From positions 1-64,000 of the forward strand of contig NZ_MPNT01000012.1 in the NCBI RefSeq assembly GCF_001907675.1: a stretch of DNA of 64,000 nt, given 5' to 3'. Below, in pieces: positions 24,372-32,921 of the stretch. This DNA is from Mycobacterium paraffinicum. Its GTDB lineage: Bacteria; Actinomycetota; Actinomycetes; Mycobacteriales; Mycobacteriaceae. Every line of letters starts with the position of its first letter. The stretch's first letter is position 1. The translations under genes were made by a program, and so were the position numbers. The notes under the pieces are model-generated. The model was not told the origin of the DNA. It saw only the letters and a program-made list of their open reading frames with translations, and ran no database searches.

Positions 24372-25250
24372 GTGACGTCGGAGCGGTTGGTGGTCTGCGC
24401 GAGCCACAGCCCGGGCAAGGAACGCGATGTCGAACACGCCTTCGGTCGCCGGTTCCGCTCGGCACTGACATCAGCGGCCGAGCAAGCGCAGAAGTTCGAT
24501 CCCGACGTCGTCGTTGTGTTCGGCGGCGACCATCGTCGGGCATTTCGCCACGTGGTGCCCGCCTTCGGGGTGGCGCTGTCCGCGTCGATTCTGGCCGAGG
24601 GCGGCCACCCGGCCGGCGACCTGGATGTCCCGTCGGAGTTGGCACGCGAGCTGTGTGAACACCTGCTGTCGGCCGGGTTCGATGTCGCCGCATGTCGCGA
24701 CATCGGGCTGGATCACGCGTTCGCGCAACCTGTTCGGGACTTACTCGGGGAGTTGGCGATCAAGCCGGTGATCCCGGTGCCGGTGAACTGTGCCACGGCT
24801 CCGCTGCCCAACGGTCGTCGGGTCGCTGAATTCGGCGCGGAAGTCGGCCGGTTCTTCGACGGGATCGCCGAGCGGGTGCTGGTGATCGGCACCGGAGGGT
24901 TGTCACATTCACCGCCGAGTCTAGAGGTCGACACCTACGACCTCAGCGACGAAGACCGGGCGCGCATCATCGCCGAGGGTATGGCGGACGCGCGTACCAA
25001 GATCCGTCCCGATTGGGACGGCGAAGTGTTGGATGCCATGTCGATTTGGGATGTCGCTGCGTTGGTTCAACTCGTGGACACCGCCCACGCCCGCGCCGGT
25101 GCGGGCGCCAACGAGGTCCGGACCTGGCTTGCCGCCGGCGCGGCAGGTGGCGGCCGGCCGGTCACGCCGCTGGTCTACGAGCCGGTGCCGGAATGGATCA
25201 CCGGAATGGCCGTCGCGGCCTCCCACCTGACCAGTCCAGCCGTCGTCTGA
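24372..25250 (+). CDS. LigB-type (class III) extradiol ring-cleavage dioxygenase, MhpB-like
   Basis: A 292-residue protein matching the LigB/MhpB superfamily over its whole length: VCASHSPG (metal-site histidine near the N-terminus), VVVVFGGDHRRAF, GLDHAFAQPVRDLLG, VIGTGGLSHSPP, and the C-terminal EVRTWLAAGAA and PVPEWITGMAVA, as in 2,3-dihydroxyphenylpropionate dioxygenase. It would open a catechol-like ring with Fe(II) and oxygen. I choose GTG 24372, which has AGAGGTGAT just before it; in-frame ATG 24366 is too close to the ribosome site. It is downstream of a motif B copy. The hydratase and aldolase for the product could be the genes at 62756-64000. Confidence 0.85.
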   Translation: MTSERLVVCASHSPGKERDVEHAFGRRFRSALTSAAEQAQKFDPDVVVVFGGDHRRAFRHVVPAFGVALSASILAEGGHPAGDLDVPSELARELCEHLLSAGFDVAACRDIGLDHAFAQPVRDLLGELAIKPVIPVPVNCATAPLPNGRRVAEFGAEVGRFFDGIAERVLVIGTGGLSHSPPSLEVDTYDLSDEDRARIIAEGMADARTKIRPDWDGEVLDAMSIWDVAALVQLVDTAHARAGAGANEVRTWLAAGAAGGGRPVTPLVYEPVPEWITGMAVAASHLTSPAVV

Positions 25251-25320
25251 CACTGCGTACTCACAGATTTCGGTACGTCATGTGCAATTCGAAATTGAAG
25301 ACCACAAACTGATATCGTTC

Positions 25321-25338
25321 TTCTGACATCTTCGTCAC
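25321..25338. promoter_or_regulatory. Motif B copy, TTCTGACATCTTCGTCAC
   Basis: Same spacing and half-sites as the copy at 24332 (TCTGACAT...GTCAC), ending 20 bases before the CoA-transferase start at 25359. A GGAGG ribosome site follows it. Confidence 0.7.
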
Positions 25339-25358
25339 ATCATCCTCGGAGGCACCGC

Positions 25359-26549
25359 ATGACGAATGCCCCGTTGGCGGGCATCACTGTGGTGAGCCTC
25401 GAACAGGCAGTCGCGGCGCCATATGCGACCCGCCAACTCGCCGATCTCGGCGCGCGGGTGATCAAGGTCGAGCGACCACAGGGCGGCGACTTCGCCCGTG
25501 GCTACGACCGCGCGGTGCACGGCGAGTCGAGCTATTTCGTCTGGCTCAATCGCGGCAAAGAGTCGTTGACCGTAGACATCAAGCAACCCGGAGGCAGACG
25601 CATCTTTGACCGTCTGCTGGAGGGCGCCGACGTGCTGGTGCAAAATCTTGCACCGGGCGCAGCGGCCCGGCTGGGATTAGATGCCGAATCGGTTTCCCGC
25701 ACTCACCCGCAGACCGTTACGGCCACGATCAGCGGGTACGGGCAGGACGGCCCTTGGCGCAACCGCAAGGCCTACGACCTGCTGGTGCAGGCCGAGGCGG
25801 GGCTGTTGTCGGTGACCGGCTCGCCGGACGAAGTGGCGCGCACCGGAGTGTCGATCGCCGATATCGCCGCGGGCATGTTCACCTTCTCCGGAATCCTCAC
25901 CGCGCTCTACGCCCGCGCCACGACCGGCGTTGTCCGGCCGGTGTCAGTGTCGTTGTTCGACGCGTTGGTCGAATGGATGTCCCAACCGCTCTACTACGGT
26001 CGATACGGTGGAACGGCGCCGAAACGTACGGGTGCGCGACATCCAACGATCGCTCCGTACGGCCCGTTCACAGCGGGCGACGGCGGAACCGTGTTGCTCG
26101 CCGTACAGAACCCAGCCGAATGGCAACGGCTCTGCGAGACCGTCTTGGACAGAGCGGATCTCGTCGCCGACCCGCGATTCGCCACGAATCCCGATAGGGT
26201 GGCGAACCGCGACGAGTTGGAGGCGATCATCGCTGCGGCGGCCGCGCGGCTGAGCGCTGAAGAGCTCGAGAAGCGCCTACAGACGGCCGGCGTGGCACAT
26301 GCCCGGATGAATGATGTGGACCAATTGTGGCTGCATCCGGTGCTCGTCGGCCGGGACCGGTGGCAGGAGATTCAGACACCGGGCGGTCCGGCGGCCGCGC
26401 TGCCGCCGCCCGCTGCCTTGGCCGGCGTCGATCCGTTGATCGGTGACGTGCCCGCGCTGGGTGAGCACAGCCGAAAAATATTGTGCGATTTAGGATATTC
26501 GATGAAGGCGATCGATGAGCTTGTCGCCCAAGGTGTTACGACCGCATAG
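25359..26549 (+). CDS. Family III CoA transferase (CaiB/BaiF type)
   Basis: A 396-residue class III CoA transferase. Motifs: SLEQAVAAPYATRQLADLGARVIKVERPQGGDFARGYD near the start, LNRGKESLTVDIKQPGG, SGYGQDGPW, and TGVSIADIAAGMFTFSGILTALYARATTG, in which the aspartate is the family's catalytic residue. It would move CoA between two acids and so activate a substrate without ATP. Start ATG 25359 has GGAGG at the right distance. It is a single gene with its own motif B copy; its stop converges on the tandem TetR. Donor and acceptor are not identifiable. Confidence 0.91.
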   Translation: MTNAPLAGITVVSLEQAVAAPYATRQLADLGARVIKVERPQGGDFARGYDRAVHGESSYFVWLNRGKESLTVDIKQPGGRRIFDRLLEGADVLVQNLAPGAAARLGLDAESVSRTHPQTVTATISGYGQDGPWRNRKAYDLLVQAEAGLLSVTGSPDEVARTGVSIADIAAGMFTFSGILTALYARATTGVVRPVSVSLFDALVEWMSQPLYYGRYGGTAPKRTGARHPTIAPYGPFTAGDGGTVLLAVQNPAEWQRLCETVLDRADLVADPRFATNPDRVANRDELEAIIAAAAARLSAEELEKRLQTAGVAHARMNDVDQLWLHPVLVGRDRWQEIQTPGGPAAALPPPAALAGVDPLIGDVPALGEHSRKILCDLGYSMKAIDELVAQGVTTA

Positions 26550-26559
26550 CGGAGCCCGT

Positions 26560-27900
26560 TTACTTCTTGCGTCCGAAGAACCCGCGGCGGATGCAGGTGA
26601 TCAACACATCGATGAGTTCGTCGTCGTCGATCGGCTCGGGCAGATCGAGGGCCGCCTGCGGCACGCGGGTGACCAGCGCCCGTAAGATCAGTGCCGAGAC
26701 CACCGGATCGAACGGGTACCGATCCGATCCGCGGATCAGCATCCTGGCCGCCCCGATGTCCATCTGCACTTGTCCGTTCTCGCCGATGCTGACGATCGTG
26801 GGATCGTCGGTGGCGCCCTCGGCCCAGGCTTCGATGCAGCCCGAATACTTGTCGTAGAACTCGACGTAGGTGCCCAGCCAGTGCGGCAGCGTAGACGTTT
26901 TGCCCACAGGATCCACCTCGGCGATCCGGTCGGCGAACGCCATTCCGGCGCTGTAGATTTCGGCGGCCACGGCAGCGAGCAGATCTTGCTTGTCTTTGAA
27001 GTACTTGTAGAACGTACCTCGCGCCACGCTGGCCGACTCGACGATGTCGTCGACACTGGTGCTGCGGTAGCCGCGCGCACGGAATTGAGCGGCGCCGGCA
27101 TCGGCCAGAGCATTCACCGTGATGACGGCACGCTTACTGAGGCTGGCGGTGCGCTCGCTGACCGACAGCCCCGAAACGTCTGGCGCCGGGGGCACTTCGA
27201 GCGCGTCCACGTCAGCCCCCGGGTCTGTGCTGGCATGCAGACCTAACGACGTCAACACCGACCGCGGAGTATCGGGGAACAACATCAGCTGCAGGAATAC
27301 CGACAGCGTGTCAACCGCGTCCTTGGCGCTGCGACCGTAAGCCCGGTCGGTGTGCACGAACAGATTGAGGCGGTGCACCAGCGCGGTCATCGTCATGGCC
27401 GCGACCTCCGGGTCCAGCCCCGTCAGGCCGGAGGCGGCGAGCCGCTCGGCGATGCGATGGTTGTAGCTGCGCACGAAGCGGGTGATTTCGGGGCGCACCT
27501 TGGTGTCCGACGAGGCGATCGCCGTCCACTGCACGAACATGGTGGAGTACTTGTCGAACACCCAGCTCCATTCGCCCAGCCACCAGTTCAGATTGTCGAA
27601 ACCCACCTCGTCCGGCCCGAGCGCGCCGATGCGGCGCGCCACCCGGAACAACGCGCCGCCGCATTCATTGAGCAGCTCCAGAAAAATCTCGTCCTTGCCC
27701 TTGAAGTACTGGTACAAGGTGGCCCGGGACACCCCCGCTGCCTTGGCGATCGCGTCGACCGACGTGTCGAAGTACCCCAGCCGACCGAACAGCTCCAGCG
27801 AGACCTCGGCGATCCGGCCTCGGGTGCTGGCACCGCGAGCGCCCACAGCGGGGCTGGACGGGCCGTAACTGGCCCTGCGGACGATCGAGGCTTCGGACAT
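26560..27900 (-). CDS. Tandem (double) TetR regulator, Mce3R-like
   Basis: A 446-residue regulator with two complete TetR units in one chain. The first helix-turn-helix is SVDAIAKAAGVSRATLYQYFKG (about 47-68), the second SVDDIVESASVARGTFYKYFKD (about 282-303), each with its own ligand-type domain. Mce3R of M. tuberculosis has the same tandem design, controls lipid and steroid catabolic genes and is reported to bind a non-palindromic site. It is cotranscribed downstream of the two MaoC genes (12-base gap), whose promoter carries a motif B copy. The asymmetric motif B fits such a protein, so I propose it as the regulator; this is inferred. Confidence 0.9.
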   Translation of the reverse strand: MSEASIVRRASYGPSSPAVGARGASTRGRIAEVSLELFGRLGYFDTSVDAIAKAAGVSRATLYQYFKGKDEIFLELLNECGGALFRVARRIGALGPDEVGFDNLNWWLGEWSWVFDKYSTMFVQWTAIASSDTKVRPEITRFVRSYNHRIAERLAASGLTGLDPEVAAMTMTALVHRLNLFVHTDRAYGRSAKDAVDTLSVFLQLMLFPDTPRSVLTSLGLHASTDPGADVDALEVPPAPDVSGLSVSERTASLSKRAVITVNALADAGAAQFRARGYRSTSVDDIVESASVARGTFYKYFKDKQDLLAAVAAEIYSAGMAFADRIAEVDPVGKTSTLPHWLGTYVEFYDKYSGCIEAWAEGATDDPTIVSIGENGQVQMDIGAARMLIRGSDRYPFDPVVSALILRALVTRVPQAALDLPEPIDDDELIDVLITCIRRGFFGRKK

Positions 27901-27912
27901 GGCGTGTTAAGC

Positions 27913-28371
27913 CTATGGCCCATCTGGGCGGCCCGCGTCGCGCCCAGCGGCGTTTCTCGGGACGAGGAACTCAGCGGAGCCCGCAATTGCGATCCCGCCC
28001 GTCTGTCGTGCGGCCGTCAACTCCACGCTCACCCGGTCGGCGTCGGCTTCTGCCGACACCGCGGTCACCGTGCCGGAACAGGTCAGCACGTCGCCGGGCC
28101 AGACCTGCTCGCGGAAGCGGACACCGAAACGGCGCACGCAGCGAGCGCCCAGCCAGTCGGTGGCGAACCCGGCCAGCAGTGCCGCAGAGAACATGCCCTG
28201 CGCGAACACCGAGGGATAGCCTGCGGACTGTGCGAGCTGATCGTCGTAATGCATGGGGTTGAGATCGCCCGACGCGCCCGCATAGCGGACAAACATCTGC
28301 CGGGTCAGCGGCCCAAAGTCACGGGCCGGCGCACGTGCGCCGACACTCACAGCAGTGGTGGTCACCGTCAT
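27913..28371 (-). CDS. MaoC-like dehydratase, hydratase-2 type subunit
   Basis: A 152-residue hot-dog protein with the R-specific hydratase signature in GASGDLNPMHYDD (D36, N38, H41), and GVRFREQVWPGDVLTCSGTV on the second half. It is the catalytic half of a two-protein dehydratase; the other half is the gene immediately upstream (28368), with which it overlaps by four bases. Such heterodimers include HadAB of mycolate synthesis and ChsH1-ChsH2 of steroid catabolism. Here the neighbours are catabolic, so enoyl-CoA hydration is the likely job. Confidence 0.88.
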   Translation of the reverse strand: MTVTTTAVSVGARAPARDFGPLTRQMFVRYAGASGDLNPMHYDDQLAQSAGYPSVFAQGMFSAALLAGFATDWLGARCVRRFGVRFREQVWPGDVLTCSGTVTAVSAEADADRVSVELTAARQTGGIAIAGSAEFLVPRNAAGRDAGRPDGP

Positions 28372-28805
28372 TGCTTCGCCGCCGTCTCGATGAAGGTGGC
28401 TTTGGCCTCGGCGACGAGTGCTCCCTGCGCGTTGCGGTATTCGGTGACCACAGTGGCGAAACGCATGGTGCCCCCGCGCCTGCCGGGTTTCGAGTAGCGA
28501 TCGACGATCCGCTCCTGCGCGGTCAGCACGTCGCCGGCGGCGGGCGGAGCGGCGTGGAAGGTGTATTCCTGCTCCCCGTGCAGCAAGCGCTTGCGCTCGA
28601 ACCCCACGTCCACCCTGGCGCCGGCCGGCGCCCAGCGTCCGCCGCTGGTCAGGAACGTCGGCGGGATGATTGCGTCCGGACCGCGATACGCCGGATCGTC
28701 ACACATCATGGCTTCGGCGAACTCTGCGATCTTGCCGCGTTCCACGACCAGCTCCCATGGCCGTCCGGCGCTGTCGTCAGCGACACTGTCAGGCGAAGCG
28801 TTCAT
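28368..28805 (-). CDS. MaoC N-terminal-type dehydratase subunit
   Basis: A 145-residue hot-dog protein of the MaoC_dehydrat_N/FAS1-dehydratase type (PPTFLTSGGRWAPAGARVDVGFERKRLLHGEQEYTFHAAPPAAGDVLTAQERIVDRYSKPG). It lacks the DxNPxH motif and should be the non-catalytic, substrate-binding partner of 27913. I choose ATG 28805. Motif B begins only one base upstream of it, so either the message is nearly leaderless or the true start is further downstream. Frames extending to 28964 have no ribosome site. Confidence 0.85.
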   Translation of the reverse strand: MNASPDSVADDSAGRPWELVVERGKIAEFAEAMMCDDPAYRGPDAIIPPTFLTSGGRWAPAGARVDVGFERKRLLHGEQEYTFHAAPPAAGDVLTAQERIVDRYSKPGRRGGTMRFATVVTEYRNAQGALVAEAKATFIETAAKQ

Positions 28806-28806
28806 A

Positions 28807-28825
28807 GTGACCAATAGTGTCAGAA
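28807..28825. promoter_or_regulatory. Motif B copy with one extra base
   Basis: On the minus strand it reads TTCTGACACTATTGGTCAC, the same half-sites as the other copies with a spacer one base longer. It touches the start of the leftward MaoC gene and is about 85 bases upstream of the rightward ALDH gene, so it could control both. Confidence 0.6.
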
Positions 28826-28910
28826 AAAATACAGCACTGGAACAAAATCCTCGCTTCACGGCCAATGAACCGCTTGTCCAAAGATGACATAGCTGCCAGA
28901 ATCGGTGGCC

Positions 28911-30353
28911 ATGGTCGAGTTGGCGGCGAGCTATGTCGCAGGCAAATGGGTGTCGGAAGCGCACGCCGCGACGTTGGATGTGGTGTCGCCGAGCACCGGC
29001 GAGCTGCTGGGCACAGTGGGTCTCGCCGGCCGGGCGGAAGTGGATTCCGCGGTCGCGGCCGCCCGCGGTGCCCTGCCGGCCTGGGGGCGGGTGCCCGCCG
29101 CCGATCGCGGCGCGGCGCTGGGCCGACTCGCCGACGCGCTGAACGCCCGCAAGAGCGAACTGGCTGACCTGACCACCGCGGAGATCGGCTCGCCGCGATC
29201 CTGGAGCACGTTCGGTCAGGTCATCACCGCGGTCGGTGTGCTGCGCGCCTACGCGTCGATCACGCCTGACTATCCCTTCTCCGCCACCCGTCCCTCGATG
29301 ACAGGCGGCACCGTCGAGGTGCGTCAGCTCCCTGTCGGAGTGGTGGGCGCGATCGTGCCCTGGAACACGCCATTGTTTATCGCCGCGTTGAAACTCGCTC
29401 CGGCCCTGGCGGCAGGCTGCACGGTGGTGCTCAAGCCGGCGCCCGACGCCCCGCTCGAATTCGGTGTGCTAATGGAGGCGATCGAGGAAGCCGGGCTGCC
29501 CGACGGAGTCGTCAATGTCGTCAACGGCGGCGCTGTAACCGGTGAGTCGCTGACGGAACATCCAGGGGTCGACAAGGTCAGCTTTACCGGTTCGACGGCC
29601 GTCGGCGCCAGGGTCGCGGCGTCGTGCGGCTCCCGAATCCGCCGGTGCAGCACCGAACTGGGCGGCAAGTCGGCGGCGATCGTGCTGGCCGACGCGCCGC
29701 TCGAAACGACGGTGCCGGGTTTGGTCGCCGGTGTGATGGGCAACAATGGTCAGCTGTGCGCCGCGCTGACGCGAATTTTGTTGCCGCGGAGTCGGTACGA
29801 CGAATTCGTGGACGCGCTGAGCGCCGCCGTCTCCGGGCTGAGAGTCGGGGACCCCGCCGATCGGGCCACCGACATCGGTCCGCTGATCAACGAGGCCGCG
29901 CGCGACAGGGTCGAGGGGTTCCTGCATCGCGCGCGGCACGACGGCGCCACCGTGCTGGTCGGCGGCAAACGTCCCGACCGCCCAGGGTGGTACGTCTCCC
30001 CCGCGCTGGTCGAGGCCACCAACGACATGGAGATCGCCCGTGAGGAGGTCTTCGGCCCGGTCGCGGTCGTGATCGCCTACGACGACAGCGGCTCCGACGA
30101 CGCCGATGCCGCCGAGGCGGTGGCCATCGCCAACGACTCCCGTTACGGGCTGGTCGGGGCGGTGTGGTCCGCCGACGACGAACGGGCGGCGGCAGTGGCG
30201 GCCCGGCTGCAGGTGGGTTCGGTGGCCGTCAACTCGACTGCAGTGCTCGATTTCGCCAGCCCGTTCGGTGGATTCAAGCAATCCGGCATCGGCCGCGAAG
30301 GCGGCCCCGAGGGCATCACCGGGTTTGTCGAACATCAAGCCATCATTCGTTGA
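28911..30353 (+). CDS. NAD(P)-dependent aldehyde dehydrogenase
   Basis: A 480-residue aldehyde dehydrogenase. It has VPWNTPLFIAALKLAPALAAGCTVVLKPAPDAP (cofactor-binding region), VSFTGSTAVGARVAAS, ELGGKSAAIVL with the general-base glutamate, NNGQLCAAL with the nucleophile cysteine, and EEVFGPVAVVIAY. The start is ATG 28911 or GTG 28905; no good ribosome site is visible for either. It heads a three-gene operon with the NDMA-type alcohol dehydrogenase (17 bases apart) and the SDR, and would oxidise the aldehyde that the alcohol dehydrogenase produces. Confidence 0.92.
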   Translation: MVELAASYVAGKWVSEAHAATLDVVSPSTGELLGTVGLAGRAEVDSAVAAARGALPAWGRVPAADRGAALGRLADALNARKSELADLTTAEIGSPRSWSTFGQVITAVGVLRAYASITPDYPFSATRPSMTGGTVEVRQLPVGVVGAIVPWNTPLFIAALKLAPALAAGCTVVLKPAPDAPLEFGVLMEAIEEAGLPDGVVNVVNGGAVTGESLTEHPGVDKVSFTGSTAVGARVAASCGSRIRRCSTELGGKSAAIVLADAPLETTVPGLVAGVMGNNGQLCAALTRILLPRSRYDEFVDALSAAVSGLRVGDPADRATDIGPLINEAARDRVEGFLHRARHDGATVLVGGKRPDRPGWYVSPALVEATNDMEIAREEVFGPVAVVIAYDDSGSDDADAAEAVAIANDSRYGLVGAVWSADDERAAAVAARLQVGSVAVNSTAVLDFASPFGGFKQSGIGREGGPEGITGFVEHQAIIR

Positions 30354-30369
30354 CCCGGAAGGGATTCCA

Positions 30370-31518
30370 GTGCACACCCAAGCAGCGGTCCTATTCGAAC
30401 GCAACACACCATGGTCCGTCGAAACCATCGAACTCGATACGCCGAAGGCGCCTGAGGTACTGATCGAACTACACGCTTCGGGCATGTGTCACTCCGACGA
30501 CCACCTTGTCACCGGGGATATGCCGATCCGGTTGCCGTGCATCGGCGGGCACGAGGGTGCGGGCGTGGTCAAGTCCGTCGGTGAGCACGTGTCGTGGTTG
30601 TCCCCGGGCGATCACGTGGTGTTCAGCTTCATCCCGTCGTGCGGCCGGTGCCCGTCGTGCTCGACCGGCCATCAGAGCCTGTGCGACCTCGGCGCAAAGA
30701 TCTACTCGGGCATGCAGATTCACGACGGAACCGCCCGCCACCATCTCGGTGGCGAAGACCTCGCGCTGGCCTGCGGCGTCGGCTCGTTCGCGCACCACAC
30801 CGTCGTGCATGAAGCGAGTTGCGTGAAGATCCCGGAGCACTACCGCCTCGACCTGGCCTGCCTTCTCGGCTGCGGCTTCATTACGGGTTGGGGATCATCG
30901 GTTTACGCCGCCGAGGTCCGGCCGGGCGACACCGTCGCCATCGCCGGCGTCGGAGGCATCGGCGCCGCGGCGGTACAGGGTGCCCGGCTCGCGGGTGCCC
31001 GCACGATCACGGTCATCGACCCTTCGGAGTACAAGCGGGCCGAAGCGGTGAAGATGGGCGCCACGCATACCGCAGCGGACTGGGACGAGGCCAAAGATGC
31101 TATCGCCGAGGCTACCTGGAACCGCGGCGTGGACAAGTTCATCTGCGCCATGGGAGTCGGCGACGGTCAACTGGTCGGCAGGGCGCTGGCCATGACGGCC
31201 AAGCGGGGCCGGTTGGTGGTCACCAACGTCCACCCGATGCTGGAACGCGAAATCCGTGCCAATCTGATGGACCTCACCCTGACCGAAAAGCAGATCATCG
31301 GAACCCTTTATGGCTCGGGCAATCCGCGAGCCGACATCCCGAAGATCCTCGAGCTGTACAGCGCCGGGCAGGTCGACCTCGAATCCATGGTGACCCGCAC
31401 CTACCCGCTGGAGAAGGTCAACGACGGTTACGCCGACATGCACGCCGGCGCCAATATCCGGGGCGTACTGATCTATCCGCCCGCCGAGGGACTTCTCGCC
31501 GGAGAAGGTCGTGACTAA
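30370..31518 (+). CDS. NDMA-dependent-type zinc alcohol dehydrogenase
   Basis: A 382-residue medium-chain zinc alcohol dehydrogenase. Catalytic zinc ligands lie in GMCHSDDH and GGHEGAG; the structural-zinc loop is CGRCPSCSTGHQSLCDLG; the nucleotide motif is AGVGGIGAAAVQGA. The ARHHLGGEDLALACGVGSFAHHTVVHEASCVKI stretch is typical of the actinobacterial nicotinoprotein group linked to mycofactocin. The start is GTG 30370 with GGAAGGG before it; a much longer frame from 30106 is shadow sequence of the ALDH. It lies between ALDH and SDR and overlaps the SDR by eight bases. Confidence 0.9.
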   Translation: MHTQAAVLFERNTPWSVETIELDTPKAPEVLIELHASGMCHSDDHLVTGDMPIRLPCIGGHEGAGVVKSVGEHVSWLSPGDHVVFSFIPSCGRCPSCSTGHQSLCDLGAKIYSGMQIHDGTARHHLGGEDLALACGVGSFAHHTVVHEASCVKIPEHYRLDLACLLGCGFITGWGSSVYAAEVRPGDTVAIAGVGGIGAAAVQGARLAGARTITVIDPSEYKRAEAVKMGATHTAADWDEAKDAIAEATWNRGVDKFICAMGVGDGQLVGRALAMTAKRGRLVVTNVHPMLEREIRANLMDLTLTEKQIIGTLYGSGNPRADIPKILELYSAGQVDLESMVTRTYPLEKVNDGYADMHAGANIRGVLIYPPAEGLLAGEGRD

Positions 31519-32350
31519 TAGACGTCTCGCGGGCAAGGTGGCGCTCGTGACCGGCGCAGCAAGGGGTCGCGGTCGAAGCCACGCGCTGCGTTTGGCCTGG
31601 GAAGGCGCAGATATCGTGTTGGTGGATCTGTGCGACAACATCCCGTCGTGCGACTATCCACTCGCGACGAGCGAAGACCTCGACCGCACCGCTACGATGA
31701 TCGAGAAGCTCGACCGAAAAGCACTGGTGTATCGGTGCGATGTCTGCGATCGACTAGAAATGGAGATCGCCGTCGACACCGCGGTGCGTCAACTTGGCGC
31801 ACTCGATATCGTCGTGGCCAACGCTGCCATTGTCCCGACTCAGCCGGACGCCCCAATCGCGGCCTTCATAGACACCTTCGACGTCGACTTCATCGGCGTG
31901 GTCAACACTTTCAGCGCCGCGGTGCCCAGGTTGGTCGAAGGCTCGTCGCTCATCGCTTCTGGTCCCACATGCTCCCCGCAAGGACCTTTTCTCGATCGAC
32001 CGCAGGGACTCGGTGGGGCAGCATATGAGCTCGCTCAGTCGATGGTCTCGCAGTACGTGAAGACGCTGGCCAAACAATTAGCACCACAAGGCATCCGGGT
32101 AAACACCGTCAGCGGCGCGGAGGATGCCGGCGATGTGCGGCGTGCCGGACGGCTGCATCGGCCCGTCATGCTCGACGTGGATAGCAGAGGCAATCAGGCT
32201 GGTGCGGCGTCGCTTTCGACGATGTTATGGCCGGCTGCGACCTGGGCGGACACTGACGCATCCGCTGCAGTGGCGTTCTTGGCAGCGGACGAATCGCGAA
32301 CGATAACCGGCCGACACGTCACGGTCGACGCCGGCTCGTCCCTCAACTAG
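31511..32350 (+). CDS. Mycofactocin-type SDR with altered active site
   Basis: A 279-residue SDR of the mycofactocin-coupled group: VTGAARGRGRSHALRLA, the insert DLCDNIPSCDYPLATSEDLDRTATMIEKLDRKALV, and ADESRTITGRHVTVDAGSSLN at the end. The catalytic YxxxK reads YELAQ, so the lysine is missing, and the segment after the NAAIV motif (LIASGPTCSPQGPFLDRPQGLGG) is divergent. The paralogues at 45839 and 49928 keep YTASK and YTAAK. This copy is therefore probably inactive or repurposed as a structural or cofactor-binding protein. Start is GTG 31511 within the ADH gene. Confidence 0.85.
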   Translation: MTNRRLAGKVALVTGAARGRGRSHALRLAWEGADIVLVDLCDNIPSCDYPLATSEDLDRTATMIEKLDRKALVYRCDVCDRLEMEIAVDTAVRQLGALDIVVANAAIVPTQPDAPIAAFIDTFDVDFIGVVNTFSAAVPRLVEGSSLIASGPTCSPQGPFLDRPQGLGGAAYELAQSMVSQYVKTLAKQLAPQGIRVNTVSGAEDAGDVRRAGRLHRPVMLDVDSRGNQAGAASLSTMLWPAATWADTDASAAVAFLAADESRTITGRHVTVDAGSSLN

Positions 32351-32380
32351 CTTCGACGACGAGCACGACACCGGAGCGGC

Positions 32381-32884
32381 TCAGGTCGACACCGTCCAGT
32401 TGGTGGTCGATGAGGTGAATGGCACACCTAGTTTGGCAAGTATCCACGGCGGCAAGCGTTTTGGCATCGGTAAGGGTACCGATCGGGCACCACGCGCCTC
32501 GAGCAACGCTTCGTAGGCGGTGGTATCACCGCTGAACGGTTGTCCCTCACCGGCGATGAACCCGTAAAGTTCGCATCCCTCAGGGCCGGCCTCCCAAGGT
32601 CCGAACACGTCCCCCCACTCGAGCATGATGTGCGTACCGGCGCGGGCGACGACGTCACCGCAACGGATCTCGCCGGCCAGAATGAAGTTGCTGTGATCGC
32701 CGGTGTGACCGTGCTGCGAGGAGATGGCACCCGGGTCCCACTTGTTCCAGAACGCGAAGTAACGGGGAGAAAGCTCGATCCACTTCTCCCAGATCGACGC
32801 CGTGCGACCATCGGCGAACTCGTAACGCAGCATTTCCTCGGCCGGTACATCGTCGAGATGCTTGATCGACGGTCCACCTTTCAT
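32381..32884 (-). CDS. Cupin-like protein
   Basis: A 167-residue protein with a cupin core: SSQHGHTGDHSNFILAGEIRCGDVVARAGTHIMLEWGD, including the clustered histidines HGH...DH that bind metal in cupins. I choose ATG 32884 because AAAGGAAGGGAA precedes it. It is downstream of the Gfo/Idh gene on the same strand (37-base gap) and likely shares its motif B promoter. Cupins of this kind can be dioxygenases, isomerases or sensors. The role here is unknown. Confidence 0.75.
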   Translation of the reverse strand: MKGGPSIKHLDDVPAEEMLRYEFADGRTASIWEKWIELSPRYFAFWNKWDPGAISSQHGHTGDHSNFILAGEIRCGDVVARAGTHIMLEWGDVFGPWEAGPEGCELYGFIAGEGQPFSGDTTAYEALLEARGARSVPLPMPKRLPPWILAKLGVPFTSSTTNWTVST

Positions 32885-32921
32885 CGGGCAGTTCCCTTCC
32901 TTTGCTTGCTCGACCCGCGCC

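Noticed and set aside
28807..28825. Reading the site as a simple palindrome TGAC-N7-GTCA
   Set aside because: Alignment with the five other sites shows an asymmetric motif with one extra spacer base, which explains it better.
30106..30369. Upstream extension of the alcohol dehydrogenase frame
   Set aside because: It overlaps the ALDH gene and has no family match; the ribosome site supports GTG 30370.
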